Source: Actinomyces sp. ZJ308
GTDB lineage: Bacteria > Actinomycetota > Actinomycetes > Actinomycetales > Actinomycetaceae
Length of the DNA stretch: 64,000 nt
Assembly: GCF_011752065.1 (NCBI RefSeq)
Contig: NZ_JAAIJY010000017.1
Span: 1 to 64,000 of the forward strand
Reading direction: 5' to 3'
Within the stretch, counting starts at the first letter, position 1. The number at the start of each line of letters is the position of its first letter. The notes below the pieces were generated by a model. It was given only the letters and a program-made list of their open reading frames with translations. It made no database searches and had not been told where the DNA came from. Positions 60,853 to 64,000 of the stretch are shown piece after piece. The translations under genes were made by a program, and so were the position numbers.

Positions 60853-61602
60853 ATGTCGGTCTCAGCGATTCAGCCCTGGCCGCTTGCGATGGTGGCAGCG
60901 ATGTCCGCAGTCTCCGTCGCGCTGGTCGCGGGGCCGGTATCGACGTGGACCAGGAGCTACGTCAGGCGCCCCGCACCCGATGACCCCACAACTCCTTCGA
61001 ATGACGCCGACGGCGAGGATCCGCGGGCACGTCCGGCACCTCGAGCACTGAAGCACCCCGGCCTGCTGGAGAGCAGGCCCCAGGCCCTTCTGGCCCTGGC
61101 TCTGTGCTGCTGGCCCGCGTGGTGGGGCGTACCTGCGGGCGCCGTCGGATCGACCCTCGTTGCCCTTCCTGTCTACACGCTTCTGGGTTGCGCAGCCAGC
61201 ACCGACAGCGTCGCCCACCTGCTGCCCAACCGGATTCTGGGCTCGGTCACGACCTGGCTGCTCATGTGCGGAGCAGCCGTTGCGATCTGGCGGCCTGAGA
61301 CCGTTCACGCCGCCGGGCGGGCCCTGCTGCTGGCGGCGGCGGCCGGCGGGATCAGCCTGGCACTGGCCCTCATCGGTACCGGAATGGGGATGGGCGATGT
61401 CAAGCTCTGCGCCGTTATCGGGCTGTGGCTGGGCTGGCACAGTCCCTGGGTGCTCGCCTACGGATTCATCACGGGCATCCTCATCGCCGGGATCGTCGCC
61501 CTCGCCCTCCTCGCCACCCGACGAGTGACTCGCAAGGACTCGATCGCCTACGGGCCCTACCTCATCGCCGGCGCCTTCCTGGTCTGGCCGGCGGCGATAT
61601 AG
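60853..61602 (+). CDS. Type IV prepilin peptidase (A24 family)
   Basis: Aspartic membrane protease that would cleave type IV pilin or Flp-type signal peptides. The second catalytic Asp is in GMGMGDVKLCAVIGLWLGW (the G-x-G-D motif); the first is probably the Asp in ASTDSVAHLLPNRILG. Six to seven hydrophobic spans. 249 residues without the N-terminal methylase domain, so the short peptidase-only form. ATG at 60853 (MSVSAIQPW) is chosen; the open frame upstream reads polar leader. A 50-residue Pro/Asp/Arg-rich stretch after the first TM is unusual. No type IV pilin gene is in the window. Confidence 0.82.
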   Translation: MSVSAIQPWPLAMVAAMSAVSVALVAGPVSTWTRSYVRRPAPDDPTTPSNDADGEDPRARPAPRALKHPGLLESRPQALLALALCCWPAWWGVPAGAVGSTLVALPVYTLLGCAASTDSVAHLLPNRILGSVTTWLLMCGAAVAIWRPETVHAAGRALLLAAAAGGISLALALIGTGMGMGDVKLCAVIGLWLGWHSPWVLAYGFITGILIAGIVALALLATRRVTRKDSIAYGPYLIAGAFLVWPAAI

Positions 61603-61690
61603 CGTGATCCCAACTCCGGCTCCGGCCCGCCCGGCCCCCTCACATGCCAGACTGAACCCCGCCGGCCGGGCCAGGTCGACGTCGTCACCC

Positions 61691-62377
61691 TCACCCCCAG
61701 CGCACGTCCACGTGGCGGTTGGCGGCCTTACCGGCCTCGTTGACGCTGCCGTCCTCGTTGGTCTCGGAGGCCACCGGCTCACTCTCCCCCTTTCCGGAGG
61801 ACTGCACGTTCAGGGACGCCACCTTGGAGGTCAGGTAGTCCGCCACCGCCTTGGCCCGCTGCTCGGAGAGCGTCTGGTTGTAGGCGTCGTCGGCCACGGA
61901 GTCGGTGTGGCCCACCACGGTGACCGTGGCCGGCGGCTTACCGTTCCAACGAGTGACGATCTCATCGAGCACCTGCTTGGCGCGGTCGGTCAGGGTGGCC
62001 GAGTCAACGTCGAAGGTGACGTCACCGGACAGTGAGGCGACGGTCGTCTGACCGTCCGAGGAGTAGGTGACCGCGCTGTCCGAGCTGCTCGATCGCGACA
62101 CCGGAGTGACAACACGGTCCAGGGCCTGCAGCACGCGGGGGTTGCCCGGACCGGCACTGGCGGGATGCTTGACGATCGGCGTCGGACTAGGAGTAGCGCT
62201 CTTAGTCGAATCCGCCACCGGACGGCCTTCCTGTGGTGCCATAGGCAGGGCGGCAGCCCCGACAGAGACCGACCACGCTGCAGCGCTCACTGCGGCAGCC
62301 ATCGCCGCCCGCGCCCCAGCCCGACGGAGGCACTTCGCATTCGTCGTCCAGGTTGCACGAAGCCTTCGCTGTCTCAT
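61691..62377 (-). CDS. Exported OmpA-family (peptidoglycan-binding) protein
   Basis: 228 residues. Arg-rich N-terminus with hydrophobic signal (AAMAAAVSAAAWSVSVGAAA), a Pro/Ser/Thr linker, and a C-terminal OmpA-like domain (about 110-228): GDVTFDVDSATLTDRAKQVL, VTVVGHTDSVADDAYNQTLS, EQRAKAVADYLTS and AANRHVDVRWG. The Asp, Leu-Ser-x-x-Arg-Ala and final Arg positions match diaminopimelate-binding OmpA domains. In a Gram-positive it would sit outside the membrane and grip the wall. ATGA overlap with the upstream lipoprotein gene makes them a coupled pair. Confidence 0.85.
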   Translation of the reverse strand: MRQRRLRATWTTNAKCLRRAGARAAMAAAVSAAAWSVSVGAAALPMAPQEGRPVADSTKSATPSPTPIVKHPASAGPGNPRVLQALDRVVTPVSRSSSSDSAVTYSSDGQTTVASLSGDVTFDVDSATLTDRAKQVLDEIVTRWNGKPPATVTVVGHTDSVADDAYNQTLSEQRAKAVADYLTSKVASLNVQSSGKGESEPVASETNEDGSVNEAGKAANRHVDVRWG

Positions 62378-62985
62378 CGGGACACCGCCACGTTATTGAA
62401 GGTTCCGCCGTTCGGAATGGTGACGGTGACACTCTTGGCATCTGCCGGAACACCGGAGAAGGTCGCCTGGAGCGCGATCGTCTGACCGGGTTTGACGTAT
62501 TCCGCGAGGTCGCTGGAGCACAGGCAACCCCCTTGGGAATCGTAGGAGACACGGTAGACGTTCGAGGAGGACGGCTCAATAAGCGTCAGGCCGTCGGCGT
62601 TGTTCGTACTCCCTCCCGGACTCGCCTTTCCGCTGGGCTGAGGAACCGAGTCATCTCCGTCGGAGAATGAGTCATAGATCCACATATCATTTTTCTTGTC
62701 ATTATTCGTCACGGAGAACATGACCGTCACCGTCATCCCCGTCCCGGAGACAGAGTTCAGAGAAACAGTCCCGGCCTCACCGTCAATGCTGGTGGTATGT
62801 GATTCGATAGCCTCACCACTACCATTACTACCACTCGCCCCGCCCTGCGCAGATTTCGGCGCAGATGCCGACGTCGACGCACCGGCTTTGTCCGAGCTCG
62901 AGCCACCTGCCAGTTCACAGGACGCCAGAGTCGCCGTCAGGCCGACGGCGCTGACAATGGCCAGGACTCGCTGAGAAACACTCAT
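62374..62985 (-). CDS. Lipoprotein of unknown function, partner of the OmpA-like protein
   Basis: About 203 residues with a type II signal: RVLAIVSAVGLTATLASC, the lipobox Cys being near residue 23. A Ser/Gly-rich linker follows, then a beta-rich domain with GTVSLNSVSGTGMTVTVMFS and, at the end, YVKPGQTIALQATFSGVP and KSVTVTIPNGGTFNNVAV. Two Cys (GGCLC) occur mid-domain. The C-terminal pattern recurs in the divergent lipoprotein at 63263. Met at 62988 is an alternative start by one codon. Function unknown. Confidence 0.78.
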   Translation of the reverse strand: MSVSQRVLAIVSAVGLTATLASCELAGGSSSDKAGASTSASAPKSAQGGASGSNGSGEAIESHTTSIDGEAGTVSLNSVSGTGMTVTVMFSVTNNDKKNDMWIYDSFSDGDDSVPQPSGKASPGGSTNNADGLTLIEPSSSNVYRVSYDSQGGCLCSSDLAEYVKPGQTIALQATFSGVPADAKSVTVTIPNGGTFNNVAVSR

Positions 62986-63146
62986 CATGATGGGACCTCC
63001 ATTGCTACTGCTCAGGCCACCTCGACCTGAGGATCACCAAAACCCTAAGCGGCGTCCCTCAACCATCAAATGGGGAGCCACACACGGGGAGACAGCGTGT
63101 GGTACACGGATATGACAGGGGTACCCATGGATAGTAGCGCTAAGCA

Positions 63147-63184
63147 CCCGGGGACTCCCCGTGGAGCGATGGGGAGTCCCCGGG
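63147..63184. promoter_or_regulatory. Perfect 14-bp inverted repeat between divergent lipoprotein genes
   Basis: CCCGGGGACTCCCC and its complement (63147-63160, 63171-63184), loop 10. It lies between two divergent starts, where a terminator is not expected, so an operator or RNA-leader hairpin is more likely. Confidence 0.45.
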
Positions 63185-63200
63185 GAGCAGCCCTTGTAAG

Positions 63201-63219
63201 GTAATCACATTTTGATTAC
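63201..63219. promoter_or_regulatory. Operator-like inverted repeat before the right-edge lipoprotein gene
   Basis: GTAATCA-N5-TGATTAC, a perfect 7-bp inverted repeat in an AT-rich patch 44 bp upstream of the GTG at 63263. Size and spacing suit a helix-turn-helix dimer or a promoter-overlapping site. Confidence 0.45.
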
Positions 63220-63262
63220 GCTCAATCGTTGAATAGTTCCAGCGTTCCCCGAAGGAGTTTCT

Positions 63263-64000
63263 GTGGCCTCGGCATTCTTCGATTCACGCGGTGTTTCCTT
63301 GACGACACCGTCTCGTCGTTCTTTCATCGTCCTATCGGCTTTGGCCGGGCTTGGGTTACCGGTGCTGGCGGGGTGCGACCTGCCGGGGGTGTCTAGGAAC
63401 AAGGGTGGATCCGCTTCGTCGTCGAGATCCTCGGCGGGTGAATCAGCCTCGGCCAGTGGCAGGGAAAAGGCCAACAGCACGGACTGGCAGGAGCTCGATG
63501 CCCACGTCATGGGTCACAAGGTGGCGGTGCGAGTCTCCCCCGTCATCCGCAAGGACGACTCCACCTCGATCATGGCCCTGGAGCTGACCCGCGCATCCGA
63601 CGACGCCTCCGTCGACGACATCAACGCCACGGCCTTCAGTGACAACGACAACAAGCTCAACCTCTCGAGCTACTTAGGGACCCCGTCCATCTATCGTCCC
63701 GGCGCCGGCGCCTCCGGGGTCAAGCTCCTCGACCTGGGCTCAGGGCGCGTGTGGAGCGCCACCGACGGTGGTGGCGGGTTCATGGACCTCACCCCCGGCG
63801 AGAAGGTCACCTCCTACCTGTCCTTCGGCAAGGTCGACACCGTCACCGTCTACGTCCCGATGGCCGGCTTCACCACCGTCTCGATCCTCGAGGCCGAGGC
63901 CACCAAGAAAGCCAACATCAACCTGGACACCGCCCAGACCGAGCTCGACAAGTACCCCAACCCCGCCACCGAGCTTGCCGAACCCGTCGCCATCGAGCGC
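63263..64000 (+). CDS. Lipoprotein with Tat-like signal, 3' end beyond the window
   Basis: The frame is open from a GTG at 63263 (ribosome site GAAGGAG 6-12 bp upstream) to the window edge, 246 codons without stop. The signal has a twin-arginine-like SRRSFIVLSALAGLGLPV and lipobox LAGC. After a Ser-rich linker comes a beta-rich domain with VAVRVSPVIRKDDSTSIMAL, then LTPGEKVTSYLSF, VDTVTVYVPMAGFTTVSIL, parallel to the end of the divergent lipoprotein. The last visible residues are helical and polar (AQTELDKYPNP), so a further domain, perhaps OmpA-like, may follow. Confidence 0.75.
   Translation, partial: MASAFFDSRGVSLTTPSRRSFIVLSALAGLGLPVLAGCDLPGVSRNKGGSASSSRSSAGESASASGREKANSTDWQELDAHVMGHKVAVRVSPVIRKDDSTSIMALELTRASDDASVDDINATAFSDNDNKLNLSSYLGTPSIYRPGAGASGVKLLDLGSGRVWSATDGGGGFMDLTPGEKVTSYLSFGKVDTVTVYVPMAGFTTVSILEAEATKKANINLDTAQTELDKYPNPATELAEPVAIER

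Overview
The window is a high-GC (roughly 70%) actinobacterial chromosome segment. Gene content points to the oral Actinomyces oris/naeslundii/viscosus group: a FimA/FimP-like LPLTG major pilin with a class C sortase, GTG starts and ATGA/GTGA gene couplings, an L17 protein with the long actinobacterial C-terminal extension, and a menaquinone-type SdhCAB. The genus assignment is inference from protein recognition, not from a search.

Layout. 0-1.1 kb: the tail of an IS630-type transposase and an AbiEi/DUF559-like gene. 1.2-4.8 kb: sdhCAB (minus). 5-11.8 kb: a minus-strand run nnr-alr-tsaE-(membrane protein)-tsaB-rimI for NAD(P)HX repair, D-alanine supply and tRNA t6A formation. 12-15.8 kb: acpS (plus), glmS (minus) and coaA (plus), with a striking array of 11-bp repeats between glmS and coaA. 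15.8-23.8 kb: accessory genes, namely a ketopantoate reductase-like gene, a three-gene toxin-antitoxin-SecB-like chaperone (TAC) module, an ABC-2 exporter pair and a 1067-residue BTAD/NB-ARC regulator. 23.9-27.7 kb: glmM, rpsI, rplM, truA (minus). 27.8-34.6 kb: a polyphosphate-glucokinase-like ROK protein, pntA-pntB, an MgtC protein and a protein built of exact 46-residue TPR-like repeats. 34.6-35.2 kb: non-coding, with a REP-like palindrome.

35.3-60.4 kb is one long minus-strand translation block read from high to low coordinates: rpsL-rpsG-fusA-tuf, then a pilin-sortase pair, then rpsJ-rplC-rplD-rplW-rplB-rpsS-rplV-rpsC-rplP-rpmC-rpsQ, rplN-rplX-rplE-rpsN-rpsH-rplF-rplR-rpsE-rpmD-rplO, secY-adk-map-infA-rpmJ-rpsM-rpsK-rpoA-rplQ. 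Strong hairpins after tuf, pilin, rpsQ, rplO and rplQ divide it into transcription units. The fimbrial pair sits exactly between the str and S10 operons.

60.8-64 kb: a prepilin peptidase, then two divergent lipoprotein genes with related C-terminal domains; one is coupled to an OmpA-type peptidoglycan-binding protein and the other runs off the window edge.

The order rplQ...truA...rplM-rpsI-glmM...glmS...nnr-alr-tsaE-tsaB-rimI matches the conserved actinobacterial backbone, so the segments between these genes read as insertions. The most interesting candidate system is the TAC module at 16977-18433. Next come the 11-bp repeat array at 14539-14716, the pilin-sortase insertion with two internal hairpins, and the divergent lipoprotein/OmpA locus.
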